From assembly GCA_022661535.1 (NCBI GenBank), contig JAKULF010000010.1, forward strand, positions 620,001 to 684,000: a stretch of DNA of 64,000 bases. Direction: 5' to 3'. This DNA is from Eutypa lata. Its lineage: Eukaryota > Ascomycota > Sordariomycetes > Xylariales > Diatrypaceae. Shown in pieces: positions 32,235-44,165 of this stretch (positions within the stretch are counted from its first letter, which is position 1; each line of letters opens with the position of its first letter). The position numbers and the translations under genes were made by a program. The notes below the pieces were generated by a model that was given only the letters and a program-made list of their open reading frames with translations, did not search any database and was not told where the DNA came from.

Positions 32235-33818
32235 CTACCCCAGAAGTCCCAACAGCGCCTCCTCAACAACGGCCCCAGAATCCAACCCCTCGCTCTCCTT
32301 CCTCAACTCGTCCATCCGCGCCCTAAACTTACCATCCCCCAGAACACGCGCAATCGCATCCCGCACCTGCGCGACGCCGGGCCTCGCGGTCCCGACATCG
32401 ACGCCGCAGCCGGACCACGCCACGCGCCGTGCGTTCTCGCCCTTGTCCATGCCCTCGCCCGCGACGACCATGGGGACGCCGTGCGCGATGCCGTGGCACA
32501 CGGCCCCGAACCCGCCGTTGTGGAGCCAGACGTCGGCGTGCGCCAGCGCCGCGTCGTACGACAGGTAGTCGGCTATGCGGGCGTTGGCGGGGACCGGGAC
32601 CTCGGTGCCCTTACCGTCGAGGAGGCGCGCGTTCTTCCAGCCTAGGATCGCGATTATGAGGACGTTGTTGGAGGAGATGGAGGTGAAGGAGGTTGATGAT
32701 GAGGACGGGGACGGAGATGGGGATGAAGGCGACGAAGTCGCAGCAAACGCCCGAATCGTAGGCAAGATCAGATCCTCCGGATTAATCTCGACGGTCCCCT
32801 GCGTCACCACAACGACCTTCTTGCGCAGGGGATCGTCCCGCTCCCGCGCCGAATTGGCCACGATCTCCCCCCACCACGGGAACCCGGGCTGCTTCCCCTG
32901 CTGGGCCCCCTTCATGGCGCCCTGGACCAGCCCCGCGAACCGGAACCCGGAGGGCCAGTCGCTGCGCGGGTACTCGAACCCGGGGACGCCCAGCTGCAGC
33001 ACGCGCTCGTGGCAGAGGTAGTTCGCGCCCTCGAGGAAGATCGCGTCGTCGATGGGCTTCGTGGCCCCCGCCGCGCGCATCTTCTCGTTGAGGAGAGCTA
33101 GGAGGGGCGCCGCGCGCCGCGCCCAGCTGCGCTCCCAGAGGCATGCGTTGAATTCGCGGCCGGATGGCGATGCATCGAAGGGGAACGGGTACCCGTAGGG
33201 GGGGAGGTCCTGGCTGCGGATTGTCGGGACGGTCACGGAGATGCAGATGCTGCGGGGTCTCTCTATTTCCGCTTCCGTTTCCCCATCTTCTTCAAACCCC
33301 AACGGAGCTCCAAACCGCAACGGTAGCGCGCCCCAGAAGAAGCCCTCAGCCAGCACGAGCACCTTCCGCCCCGACCCCGAACGAGAATCGCGCCTCCCAC
33401 TCCGCAGGTCCCGTAGCGCTGCCTTCAGACAGGCCCACTGCGTGGGCAGGGTGTTGATGCACTGGTGCTCGAAGTCGACGAGCACGCGCTCGTGCCACGG
33501 CAGCGCGTTGTAGGCCTCGTACCCCAGCGGCGGCTGCTCGTAGTACCGCTGGTCGTTGAGGTCGGCGTCGTCCCGGAGCGGCACGAAGACCGCGCCCGAC
33601 GCCTCGATCCGCGCCCGGTGCGCCGTCGGCGCTAGGAAGAACAGGTCGTCCCAGCCGCGGCTGCGCAGAGCCGACACTACCCGCGTCATCGGCGTTAGGT
33701 GGCCCGTTAGCGTGTGTGATACTATGAGGATGGTGGGCCGCTGTTCCTGTTGCTGCTGCTCGGCGTTGCCGGCGACGGCGGCGGCCGTGGCCGTGGCGGA
33801 CTCCTGCGGGGTTGCCAT
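32235..33818 (-). CDS. GT1-family glycosyltransferase (UGT/MGT-like)
   Basis: 527 residues, single exon, high G+C. The N-terminal half starts ILIVSHTLTGHLTPMTRVVSAL; the His of GHLTPM is the usual catalytic base in the GT-B fold of family GT1. The C-terminal half has VVVTQGTVEINPEDLI and the nucleotide-sugar region ADVWLHNGGFGAVCHGIAHG followed by VPMVVAGEGMDKGENARRV, the fungal/bacterial counterpart of the H-x-G-G donor-binding motif. A Ser-rich low-complexity stretch (about residues 365-385) lies in the inter-domain region. There is no signal peptide or membrane helix, so it should be cytosolic. The acceptor is unknown. Divergence from the CYP505 gene suggests a lipid or secondary-metabolite acceptor, but this is inference. 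Confidence 0.85.
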   Translation of the reverse strand: MATPQESATATAAAVAGNAEQQQQEQRPTILIVSHTLTGHLTPMTRVVSALRSRGWDDLFFLAPTAHRARIEASGAVFVPLRDDADLNDQRYYEQPPLGYEAYNALPWHERVLVDFEHQCINTLPTQWACLKAALRDLRSGRRDSRSGSGRKVLVLAEGFFWGALPLRFGAPLGFEEDGETEAEIERPRSICISVTVPTIRSQDLPPYGYPFPFDASPSGREFNACLWERSWARRAAPLLALLNEKMRAAGATKPIDDAIFLEGANYLCHERVLQLGVPGFEYPRSDWPSGFRFAGLVQGAMKGAQQGKQPGFPWWGEIVANSARERDDPLRKKVVVVTQGTVEINPEDLILPTIRAFAATSSPSSPSPSPSSSSTSFTSISSNNVLIIAILGWKNARLLDGKGTEVPVPANARIADYLSYDAALAHADVWLHNGGFGAVCHGIAHGVPMVVAGEGMDKGENARRVAWSGCGVDVGTARPGVAQVRDAIARVLGDGKFRARMDELRKESEGLDSGAVVEEALLGLLG

Positions 33819-33886
33819 TTGAGGTGCTGGTTTTGGAATATGACAATTGACTGAGAGCTGGGTTGCTATTGGGTTGCCCTCCGTAC

Positions 33887-33920
<34 letters not shown>

Positions 33921-35033
33921 GAGTGTGTTACCTTGAGGGAGGTTGTTTTGTAGGTAAGGAAAGAAAGATGGTTCACACTTCTGCGAGTAAGCTCGAAACT
34001 TTTAACCCGTGGACAGTGCGGAACTGAAGCATATGCACAGTCCCAATGGGGGAAAGGCACAATGGCTTTTAGAGGTTTCAGTCTTTTTTAGAATTCGGAC
34101 AAATGAGTTGAATATTGCGAATATATGTGATTGTGTCAAAATACCAACGTATTGATTGCTACCTAACTGGGTAGTTTCAACACTGGACGGAATCAAACAA
34201 ACTCTGAGAGTCACCATGACGTCCTTATTCTTTCAGCCATCACAGTAGTTTTCCCTCCTTAAATTGCGAATGCGAGCCCTCTCATGATAGTCTCATGATT
34301 TGCTAATTTGAAGACCTGTAAGTATCAAACAGGCTTCGTCATCCTGATGACTGTCGACCTCATATATTGTAGAATTGGTTTCATGAGGCGATAACTAAGG
34401 CGAATGTCTACTGCATCCGGTCTCAATGTTGGACAGTGCGCACAATTGGGAGCAAACTACGGCGATGTGCCGAGATACCGCATGCGACATCCGGCGAGCT
34501 CGCCGTAATATGGCGAACACACACACACATACACCGATGAGAATCAAGATGGCTATGCTGTCGTCGCCCACCTGGTGGTATTTTCATGGGGTTAAAAGCA
34601 TCATGTCATTAATGCATGTTGATTACGAAGTATTTATCCGCCCATTGTAATAATTATGCATAGTTCGGTTCAGCTTAAGGCCGGCTTCATTTGTACATCA
34701 TGCAAGAATTGAGCAGAAAGTAACACCGAGTCCAGATGTCGTACGTCGCCGATTACGCCGCATCTCTTTCTGGTCTATTGATTACCGTGACAAAGGTCAA
34801 CCAGTAAAGCGCCACGGTTCATGACCAACTTCACAACCCCTTGCATCCCAGTGGGGAGGGGTATGCAGTGCAGTCTAAGCATACGAGCTATCCCATGTCA
34901 TATATCATATGAAAATTAGAAACCTTTAAAATCTATCTTAGATCGACGTATTCAAACATATAAGAAGGCCTTCCAATGCTGTTATTGATAGAAGAGCTTT
35001 ACTCTTTATCCTATTAGTCACGTAGAACTCATC
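33819..35033. promoter_or_regulatory. Divergent intergenic region between GT1 and CYP505
   Basis: 1.2 kb without a supportable gene. A (CT)n tract lies at about 33886-33920, 70 bp upstream of the glycosyltransferase start. It could hold a shared regulator site, but none is recognised. Confidence 0.45.
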
Positions 35034-38000
35034 ATGACCATGACTGAAAATGTTCCAATTCCGGGTCCGGTGCCACTACCAATTATAGGCAACCTGCTAA
35101 ATATTAATCTGAAAAGTACACTTCAAAGTTTCCGTGAGTCTCATTCTGTATTATTTCCTATCATCATCGGGCCTCTTGTCGATTCCTGCGGCACTCCCCT
35201 CTATGATAAAGAGTTATTAGACTATCTCCTAAGACATACTACTAACTTTGGATTAAGTCGATTTTGCTGGAACCTATGGACCAATCTATAAGCTCCGCCT
35301 GGGTGGCCAGGACAGGATCTTCGTCTGCGACTATGAATTGGCTAACGAGGTATGCTCACGGAAGGATTTCGTCAAGGTCCCCATAGGCATCGTACGGTCA
35401 CAAAAGGACGTAATCCCCGAAGGACTCATCACGGCGGACCCCGGACAAGAAAGTTGGGAATTGGCTCATAGAATTCTAGTACCCTCGTTTGGCCCCCTAT
35501 CTATCCGGGATATGTTCGATGGTTAGCTTACATTCTCCTCGCCCCTTTGACCGATTAACCCTAGTATACTGACAGTTCTAGAAATGCACGACATCATCTC
35601 ACAGTTAGTTCTGAAATGGGCTCGACTTGGTGACGACACTCCAATCGACCTCACAACTGACTTTACCCGGCTCACACTTGACACCATTGCCCTGTGTTCT
35701 ATGGATACACGTTTCAACTCACTGTATACGGAGAAGACTCACCCTTTCGTCGAATCCATGATGGCCACCTTAGGAGAGTCTCAACGGCGTTCCGTTCGGC
35801 CCAGTTGGCTTTCGTCGATCTTTTGGGGAGCAAATCAAAAGTTTGAAGAAAACTGCCGTATAATGCATGAAACTGCCGGGCAGGGCATTGCGAAACGTCG
35901 AAACCGCCCCTCGGATAGAAACGATCTCCTCAATGCAATGCTAAATGGAAGAGATCCCGCGACAGGAAAAAAGCTGCCGGAGGAAGTTGTTATAGATAAC
36001 GTCATTACTTTTTTGATCGCTGGTGATTTCTCCTCTATCCTTCTTTCTGGATAGCAGCCAGTTTCACTAACAACACACACAGGCCATGAGACAACAGCAA
36101 ACCTGCTGTCGTTTCTATTCGCCTCCGTACTATTGAATCCACAAGTATATAGGAAGCTTCAGGATGAGGTTGACACCGTGTTGCAATCCGGACCACTGGC
36201 GCCAGATCACGTAAACAAGCTCCCATATACCAAGGCTTGCTTAAGAGAAACCTTGCGGTTGTATCCTCCTGTGGCCGCCATTGGGGTATCGTATTTGGGA
36301 GACGCGCCAACTACCCTGGGGAACAAATGGGCCATTCAGCCCAATGATCCTTGCATTCTTCTTCTCCCCAAACTGCACCAAGATCCCAACATCTTTGGTC
36401 TCGACGCCGCAGAATTCAGGCCTGAGAGGATGTTAGAAGAAAACTTCAAAAAACTGCCTCCGAACAGCTTCAAGGTCAGAAAACCTTATGTTGTTCCTCA
36501 GAGATCCTTAGCTGACTTAAGGCAAGCCCTTTGGCCATGGAATGAGAGCGTGCATTGGTATGTTTTGAGCTCAGGATGAAATCGAATTGTTGCTAACTGG
36601 ATATAGGGAGCGAGTTCGCTCTGCAGGAGACCATAATGGTCACGGCATTACTGATGCAGAAGTTTGACTTCAAGTTTGTAGACCCTCAGTGGAAAATGAC
36701 TACTAAGCAGATAGCGACCGTTAAGCCATGCGATCTATTCATCCACGCAAAGCTTCGTACTGGTGTGGACATCCTGACATTGCAGGGCGATCTATTCCAC
36801 GATTCTCGTGTCGATCCAGGCAAAGGATCCGTTCGCCACACTGGGGAGAAGGCAAAGGAAACTGAGGAGCAAGGAGGAAAACCATTACAACCTATGTCCA
36901 TCTTCTACGGAAGCAACACGGGAACGTGCCAAGGCCTCGCGGAGATGTTGGCAGTCTCGGCCCTCAAAAGAGGATTCAGCTGCACAGCAAAACCACTGGA
37001 TGAGGCAATTGCTGGGATCCCGAAGGAGCATCCGGTAATTCTCATCTCGTCCACCCATTACGGGGGTCAACCACCTGGTAAGCACGTTCTTGTATCTCGA
37101 ATATTTGCGTATGCGCCCTAGCCAAACTCTACTAACTAACGAAATAGATAACGCAACCAAGTTCGTGTCTTGGATAGCCTCTCAGGAGAGCGGTGCCTTG
37201 AAGGGTGTCAATTATGCCGTGTTCGGCTGTGGTAACCGTAAGCGACACTGGTTGAATCGTAAGATGTGGGATGGGAGAGAGCCCTGTGCTAACTAGGTAC
37301 TTCTAGGAGACTGGAAGGAAACATTTCAGGCATTTCCAGCCCTCCTCGATGAATCTATGAGAGAATTAGGAGCTCACTCCGTAGCTATTAGAGGGGTCGC
37401 AGATGCCGGCGATGGTAACATATTCGGCGATTTCGATACATGGCAGGCGGATCAGCTGTGGCCAGGGATGGAAAGGATATACGGTGCTCAGGTGATGGAT
37501 AACGCCGTAGACAGTGTTATAGAGGCTGGATCTGAACTAGCTGGAACCACGACATCCGTTAAAAGTCAGATACAAGCTAGGGTCAAAGAAGTCAGAGCGC
37601 TAACAAGGGAAGAAGATCGCCCGAAATATCATGTCGAGCTTGACCTCCCGGGAGGCACTACGTATGAGGTCGGGGACTACCTAGAGGTTTACCCTCGCAA
37701 CTCTGAACACGACATAGAGAAGCTTCAGCAGATGCTCAAGATGCAAGGGTACGACGAACCAGAACATCTAGCTTCTGTGATTGGTTCTAAACACGAACTG
37801 AACCAACCTGCTAGTGCTAAGGTACGGCCATCAAGAACCCCCTGAACCCACTTCCCTAAGTAAAAGCACCTAGCTAATCAAACTGATCGGGCACCATTCA
37901 GCAAATCGAAACCCTTATTCAATCCTCCCCCAACGAACAAAACAAAGCAGCCCTTCGAGCAAATCTCAACGAAACACTACCGCTTAACGCCCCTCGACCA

Positions 38001-38798
38001 TCACCCCTTGACCTCCTAATCAGATATCCTCACATCTCTCTTACAACCACCCAGTTAACAACCCTCCTACTACCCCTCCGCCCACGCCTCTACTCCATCT
38101 CCTCAACGCCCTTATCCTTCCCATCCCCATTCCCATCCACACCCACACCCCCAACAACCTGCACACTAACCTACTCCCTCCTCCCCGCCGGCCTAACATC
38201 CCACTATCTAACGACACTCCAACCCAACGGCGGTTTACCCTGCGCCATACGACCAGGGAACGCGCGCTTTCGTCTGCCCCCGGACCCATCGACACCGCTC
38301 ATCATGATCTGCGCCGGATCGGGCATCGCGCCCTTCAGGGGCTTCGTCGAACACCGCGCCGAGCTGTTACGGCGAGATCCGAAGCTCAGAGAGAGTTTGG
38401 GGCCTGCGATGTTGTATGTGGGTTGTCGGAGTCGCGAGCATATGCTGTATGAGGCGGAGTTTGAGGAGTGGAAAGGGAAGGGGGTTGTTGATGTGAGGTA
38501 TGCTTTTTCGCGCTTGCGTGAGGGTGGCGATGGGGATGGAAATGGGGATGGGGGGTTTAGTGGCTACGTGCAGGATAGGGTGTGGGCTGATCGCGTAGAG
38601 TTAGAGAGCCTGTGGGATCAAGGCGCCAAGGTATACGTGTGTGGGAGTCTTGCTGTTAGTCAGGGGGTTAAGGATGTGGCGAAGAAGACTTATCGGGATA
38701 TCGCGAAGCAGAAGGGGTGTGGAGGTAAGACTGAGGCTGAGGTTGACGCGTGGTGGGTTGACATCTTGAGGGAGAGGTATGCGGTTGATGTCTTCTAG
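35034..38798 (+). CDS. CYP505: CYP505-type fused cytochrome P450 / P450 reductase
   Basis: Nine exons: 35034-35133, 35258-35521, 35582-36022, 36083-36474, 36527-36557, 36607-37077, 37148-37237, 37307-37821 and 37902-38798. All phases fit, giving 1,066 residues, the normal length for P450foxy/BM3-like enzymes. No N-terminal membrane anchor, as in that family. P450 part: proton-relay AGHETT near 268-273, ExxR at 324-327 (RETLRL), and heme Cys near 408 in PFGHGMRACIG. Reductase part: FMN loop YGSNTGT at 510-516, FGCGNRDWKETFQAFP, FAD motif RLYSISS near 840-846, NADPH site CAGSGIAPFRGF near 905, and C-terminal RYAVDVF. Family members hydroxylate medium- and long-chain fatty acids near the end of the chain with electrons supplied in cis. 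Nothing looks broken, and no other gene overlaps. The exact substrate cannot be read from sequence. Confidence 0.93.
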
Positions 38799-39886
38799 GG
38801 GAGGAATCACGCTTTCATTTCTTCTCACGGTTCAAAGGGCTTCTTATGTCATAGGAGATGGGGTCCTTCTCTATTCAGGGGTACTTTATGTATATGGGTG
38901 CTACGAATAATCTCAACTCAACTTTGCTGGTGGTCATAGATAGGTTGCAAATTACAAGGTGCAGTTTCGGTTTACTCCCGTATTTACATAGTAAATGTAG
39001 AATACTGCAAAACCAATCGCGATAGTTGGTCGGCAGCGATTTACACTTAAACAAGAATATAGTTAACCTAATCTTCGCATAACATAAAGCTTTTATAGGG
39101 TCTTCATAATACCTTTTCACGTATATGAGAACCAGACATTTTATTATTTCGTATTTCGGTAATCTCCACGAATTGAAGGGGGAAGAGACCTCTTAGACGA
39201 AACATAGAACGACCTGAGGATTGGGGCCCAGCTCAAAGCCGATTTCGGATTTTTTTTTTTGACCCCTAATCCTCCCATTCAACCTGAATATAGGGTGAGC
39301 TAGTATTACTATAGAAATTATGCTGCAGGTGGTCTTAGTGCTCAGGAAACTTTGGTTGGTCATCAGGGGTGGCGAATGGGAAAATATGGCTGCAGGGACT
39401 CGGTGAGCGACGATGATATAATCCTTGATTTTCGACCGGCACTTGATCTGAGTGGGATAATGGAGTAGGTAATTATGAGAATCTCGGTTCATATTCGATC
39501 TCGCCTATTTGGGGGAGCTTCCGTGGACCTAACCCCCTTTTATCCTTTTTATTTTTTACTACATTGCGCCTCGGGATTCTTGGCGTGACGTTGCATGTAA
39601 CCGTTGTGACTATATGCATACTTGCACATTACTCCGGAAAGGATCAGCCATTGGCAATATAGAATATACAGATAAATGCCGAACGACCCCACTCCCTTCA
39701 TATGGCTATTCTCCCAATGCATAACCTTAGCCATTGCAACAGCGGACGTGGATAGTCTACAAAAATGCGCGTTGTTGCCGCGTTTCAAGATGATCAACCG
39801 CCAAGTCTTCTTCGTATCGCCCACGCACCTCGCTTCTAACCGTGTTATTCCATACCTAGTCTAGAATAGACCTAAAAAGTCTCACG
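38799..39886. other. Intergenic region
   Basis: 1.1 kb without a supportable gene. It is moderately A+T-rich and has no clear RIP signature. Confidence 0.5.
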
Positions 39887-40868
39887 ATGACAATGATGAC
39901 GATGTCCCTGAAGACTTCAGCGCTCCTAGCTCTGAGCCTCGCCGCCACTACCGCCATCGCGCAGTGCACGCGCGAAGAGCTCCTCGCCGTGACGGACAGC
40001 TACCTCGAGGCGCAGAGCTCGGGGTCACCGGACGCGCTAGCCTCACTAAGCGCTGAGGTAGACTATTCGGAGAACTTCGAGGCGGCGGACATCGCGTCGG
40101 GGATCCTGTCGCAGGCGCTCGAGCTGGCGCACAACCGCAGCACCCACGACACGACGGCATGTGCGACCTACACGGAGCTGATCGTGACGGACCCGGCGCA
40201 CCCGTACGTCATCGGGTCGCAGATCCGGCTCACGGACGGCGCTATCACCCAGATCGAGACCATCGTCACCGACCAGGGAGACTGGCTCTTCAATGCCACG
40301 GGAACCTACTACTGGGCGTCGCAGGAGGCGTAAGTGATGCTTTTTCTACGATCCTTTTGTCTCTTTGGTCTTTTGTGGCTTGCTTCTTCATCCCGTCTTC
40401 GAAGTTACCGAGGAAGAATGTTTGCACAGAACCAATTACTAACTTTAGGTGTTGTAGCTGGGATGTCATTCCCGAGGCGGACCGCGATACCCGCGAGGTC
40501 ATCCAGGCTGCGGGCGATGCTTATGCCGACCTCTTCAATGACAAGAGCGTCACGGTCCCCTGGGGCACTCCTTGCGCTCGTTTGGAAGGCGGCGCTTACA
40601 CTGGAAGTGGATCGGCTACGGATCGTTGCGATGTGGGCGTTCCAGACGGTATGTTCAGGAAATACCCCCTTGTTATATAGAAGTGTTGGCCACTAACGAG
40701 AATATTGCAACAGGAGTGGCACTCGTAGACCGACGTTACGTGATTGACGAGACTTTGGGTACCGTTGGTATTTTCCTGACGTTTGGAAGCATTCCCGACA
40801 GTCACGAGTTCCGTGTGGAGAAGGGCAAGCTGCGTTATGTGCACACTATGAGCGTGATGGGCGCATAG
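39887..40868 (+). CDS. Secreted protein with DUF8021-type domain
   Basis: Three exons (39887-40329, 40458-40648, 40714-40868) give 262 residues. The first acceptor was placed so that the joint reads WASQEAWDVIPEADRDTR; an acceptor 8 bp upstream is out of phase by alignment length and another would add CCS. Residues 1-25 are a signal peptide (LKTSALLALSLAATTAIAQ), so the protein is secreted. The C-terminal segment DRRYVIDETLGTVGIFLTFGSIPDSHEFRVEKGKLRYVHTMSV is the hallmark of fungal DUF8021 proteins, which look like SnoaL/NTF2-type small folds. An Asn glycosylation site (NRST) and four Cys are present. No enzyme activity is established for such proteins. It may be a cell-wall or effector-like protein, or act in metabolism next to CYP505. 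Confidence 0.8.
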
Positions 40869-41359
40869 AGTCAGGAAGACGGGGACAGCTGTTAAAAGGT
40901 GGACGCACTCCTTATCTCGTTCGCGGTTAGCTAGTCACGAAAAGCCGGTATCCTCTTGATGCATTTCCGCACTTCATCTTGACTGCTTTGAAAGCGTTTG
41001 ATAGTAATTGGCTGTAAGCAATAATTTTTGAGCTATGTCTTTCCGCAATTAGACGTCATCCGCTTAGCATTGAGAAAGTTATAGGGCTGTCTTTGTTATG
41101 GTTGAACTCATTTATCCCCCGTTTGGTACGGTGACGTTGTGGAGAAGCGATTCCTGATATTCATTTAAGCCAGTGCGTAACTCCAAACATTTGTGAGATA
41201 TAACCTACTGGTACCTTGACTTGCGTAAACTCTCTTATTAAGCTATAGAGAAATGTAACCATACTTTAGTACCAGTGTAAAGTCATGAAAAGAAAGTTCT
41301 CCGTCAAGAGATAGATTACTTAATATATAAGCCTTAATTTCAACATACGAACTATCTAG
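40869..41359. other. Intergenic region before RIP patch
   Basis: No gene. Normal composition grades into the A+T-rich patch. Confidence 0.5.
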
Positions 41360-41995
41360 TGATATATATTATAAATCCTTTTTAAGTATTTAATAAGAAA
41401 AGTAAAAATTTACTTTTTAATGTTATATAAAAACAAGTTTATATTAAGTCTTTTAAGTTTTTATAATTATTATAAGCTTTTTATTTAATTTATATATTAA
41501 GTTTTTAATTATATTAAAGAATTATTATAATTAATTTTATAAATCGATTTTTTATATTATATAATTAATTTATATATATAATTGATTTTATAATTATAAT
41601 GCTTTATTTAACGATTTTAATAAATTAATTAATAATTAACTTAATTAATTAATTAAAAGAATTTTTATAATTATTTAATTCGAATTAAATAATTATATAT
41701 TAATATTTTTAATATAATTCGTAATATTTTTAAATCTTAAGTTCGTTAATAACGCATTAAATTACTACGTTATAAAACGTTCGAAATAATTATTAAGTTA
41801 ATTAATTAATAATATTAATTAAATTAATTAAAGTATAACTTTTAATTAATTAATTTAAAGTAATTATTTAATTATAATTATTAATTATTAATTAATTAAT
41901 TTTTTATTAATTAATTTAATTATTAAAATCGCTAGTTTTGTTATTAAACTTATTCGATTTCGTAACTCTTTAACCGAATCTTAAATTAAAGATAT
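41360..41995. repeat. Small RIP-mutated patch
   Basis: About 0.6 kb of nearly pure A/T with C mostly in CpG, bounded by normal DNA. It is probably a relic of a short transposon, such as a solo LTR. Many ATTAATTAATT words and one long palindrome (41666-41697) are present. No coding frame survives. Confidence 0.65.
41666..41697. repeat. 32-bp perfect palindrome
   Basis: Perfect inverted repeat without spacer, centred between 41681 and 41682 (core AATTCGAATT). Confidence 0.8.
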
Positions 41996-42263
41996 AAAGT
42001 GCTTTTAACATGTATTGCATTTCGCTGATTAATAGTTATTATGGAGTATATAAGCAGTAATAGAAAGTGATATTTGTCTAGCTAAAGGAAAGCTCTTGAT
42101 ACCGGCCCGTATAGATAAAAAAAAAACACTTGGCAATGGTAATATGCTTCGGAATAGTGTAATTCCTAGTCCACGTGGGTTTCGTAATCAACACTATATT
42201 ATAGGGGGTCTATAAACACAATATTATTGTACCAATAACTACCATTGTTTGCTAACTGACCAA
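41996..42263. other. 3' flank of the monooxygenase gene
   Basis: Short normal-composition stretch between the RIP patch and the FAD monooxygenase. No gene seen. Confidence 0.5.
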
Positions 42264-43767
42264 CTACCCACGGTTTCCTCTAACAACCCCTAGAACCCCT
42301 ACAATCGACGCAGAAAGGAGAACGAACACCGTATATGACACAGCCGGCCAAAACCGAGTGGTATCAGCTACCCGTTTGCTGGAAAGGGGGTGATGCTTCC
42401 AGGGCACAAGTGAACCTGGCAGTTCCTCTTCATCCAGCCACTTGAGGACCGGTGTGTTGCTGATGAGCGGTGCGATCTGGTGATTGCAAACCCACCTGGT
42501 CAGAGGGAAATAAGGCAAGATGTACATCGACATGGCCTTCTCCTTCCAAGACGGCCACGCCAAATTCCCAACGATTTGCTTGGAAAGTGTCGCTGCTTTC
42601 TGCGTCTCGTCTGCGCGATCCGCTTGATACTGTCTGAAAAGGCGCTCCAGATCTTGCGTGGTGGGGGTTTCTTCGCCGCTTTGGAGCATCTCCTGCAATG
42701 CGTTGGCGAGCACGACTACGTCCATCACTCCGCAGTTGTAACCTAGGCCCGCATGCGGTTCCATCTTCCGTATGGAGTCTCCGGCAAGCACGATGCGTTG
42801 CCAGAACCAGGTATCAACCAACCCTTCTTGTAGATCGATAAGCCCAGAATCGCTGTTTCTCTTGGCGTCGACATCGCGGAACTTCAATCCTGGGGCCATG
42901 TAGACATCGGCCCATTTCTTCCGAATCTCCGCTTTGTCGGCTTCAGTATACCTGCTTTGTGTTGAGGTGGGAGTGTCGAACTGTTCGTACACGCCGAACC
43001 ACGTTCTGTTCTTCCCAACGACAATCTGGGTGCACATACGGTTGTTGGATGTGTCATATCGGGTATTTGGGGCCAGGCCGGGAAGCGAGCTAGCTGTGGC
43101 GAAATAAAATTGATGCGTCGCTTTATACGGGTTCTTCTGGCCCGAAGGTAGATCTTCCGGCCGTATGCCCAAATGACGTGCTTGCACGTGCTGGCGAACC
43201 GTACTCCGGACTCCATCAGCCCCAATGACTAGAGCCCCTTCATGGATGCTGCCGTCGTTGCAAGAAACCTTGACACCCTCTCCAGAGACGTCAATGTCCA
43301 CAACGTGCTTGTTTGTTAACAGGCGAGCTTTCGCCGAACGGGGCAAGTTCTCATATAAGAACTTCACAAGATCAGGACGATGGAGGATCCTGATCGTATG
43401 GCCATGACTGATCGATTCATTAGTAGCCTATCTAGATATTTGTTTGATGGGGCTCCGCAACGTACTTCTTTTCGAGCAACTCGAACATCTCATCCATCAA
43501 TCTAACGCGGCCGTCCTGGGCTGAGAGGAGGTATGATAGCTCCATGTCTTCCAGCATAGGCTTCAGGGACTGCAAGAGACCGAGCTGGCTAAATATACGC
43601 AAAGTCTGCGGCCAGAAAGCCAGCAACGTACCAAATGTGCTCGTCACATTATCATACTTTTCAAGGACCACGAAATCGATGTTGGCTTTCGAAAATATGT
43701 GGGCGGCGGTGAGACCCACCAAACCACCGCCTACGATGATTACACGGAAGGGTTTCTGATCTTTCAT
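42264..43767 (-). CDS. FAD-dependent monooxygenase (PaxM-like / salicylate hydroxylase-like)
   Basis: Two exons, 43767-43466 and 43407-42264, with a 58-bp intron, give 481 residues. The joint reads FELLEK(N)HGHTIRILHRPDLV. Motifs of class A flavoprotein monooxygenases are present: FAD-binding VIIVGGGLVGLTAAHIF at residues 9-25, the DG motif VIGADGVRSTVR, and the GD motif LAGDSIRKMEPHAGLGYNCG. A C-terminal hydrophobic helix (FWPAVSYTVFVLLSASIVG) probably anchors it to a membrane, as in PaxM-type enzymes of fungal terpenoid pathways. The Asn in GYNCG and the Met-Glu-Pro-His order fit this subgroup. No cyclase or prenyltransferase is in the window, so a pathway cannot be assigned. It lies close to the large RIP block, 0.4 kb from its edge. 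Confidence 0.88.
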
Positions 43768-44165
43768 TGCAGTAGGTAGGTGGTTTTGGTCTTAAATTCC
43801 CTCAACGTGGAACTCAGAGCGTGAGAGGGGGATTGATATGATATAGGAAAGACCGGATGATGATGTACTTGATGTTTCACATGTGAGCTAGTTAGATACG
43901 TGCTTTTGGACCGTCCCCACCGAGGTCTCCAGTATATTTCGGGAAGCAAGGAGGGAACCAAAGCCCGAGACTCTTCGAACGCGGAGGCCGATCTGTCTTT
44001 TCGGACACATGGCATCTCTCCATGCCGACTTCTCTATGCTGCTCGATTGGGATGAAATTGAACAAGATGGTCGGGTCTGCTGCAAGAGGTTCATGCGAAG
44101 ACCACTGGAGCAGATTATAATATGCCAGGGTATATTTAGTTAGTGGCCCACAATTTGCCAAATAA
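43768..44165. other. Monooxygenase promoter and edge of RIP block
   Basis: It holds an 89-codon minus frame (44161-43892) that starts right at the RIP edge with TKYTLAYYNLLQW. No family was recognised. It may be a gene remnant cut by the A+T-rich block, or chance. Confidence 0.35.

Noticed and set aside
35134..35257. Apparent frame break at the start of CYP505
   Set aside because: It is an ordinary intron. Joining at 35133/35258 gives a continuous LQSF(L)DFAGTYGPIYKLRL reading.
36475..36606. Apparent loss of the heme-binding loop in CYP505
   Set aside because: A 31-bp exon at 36527-36557 restores PFGHGMRACIG in phase, so the gene is intact.
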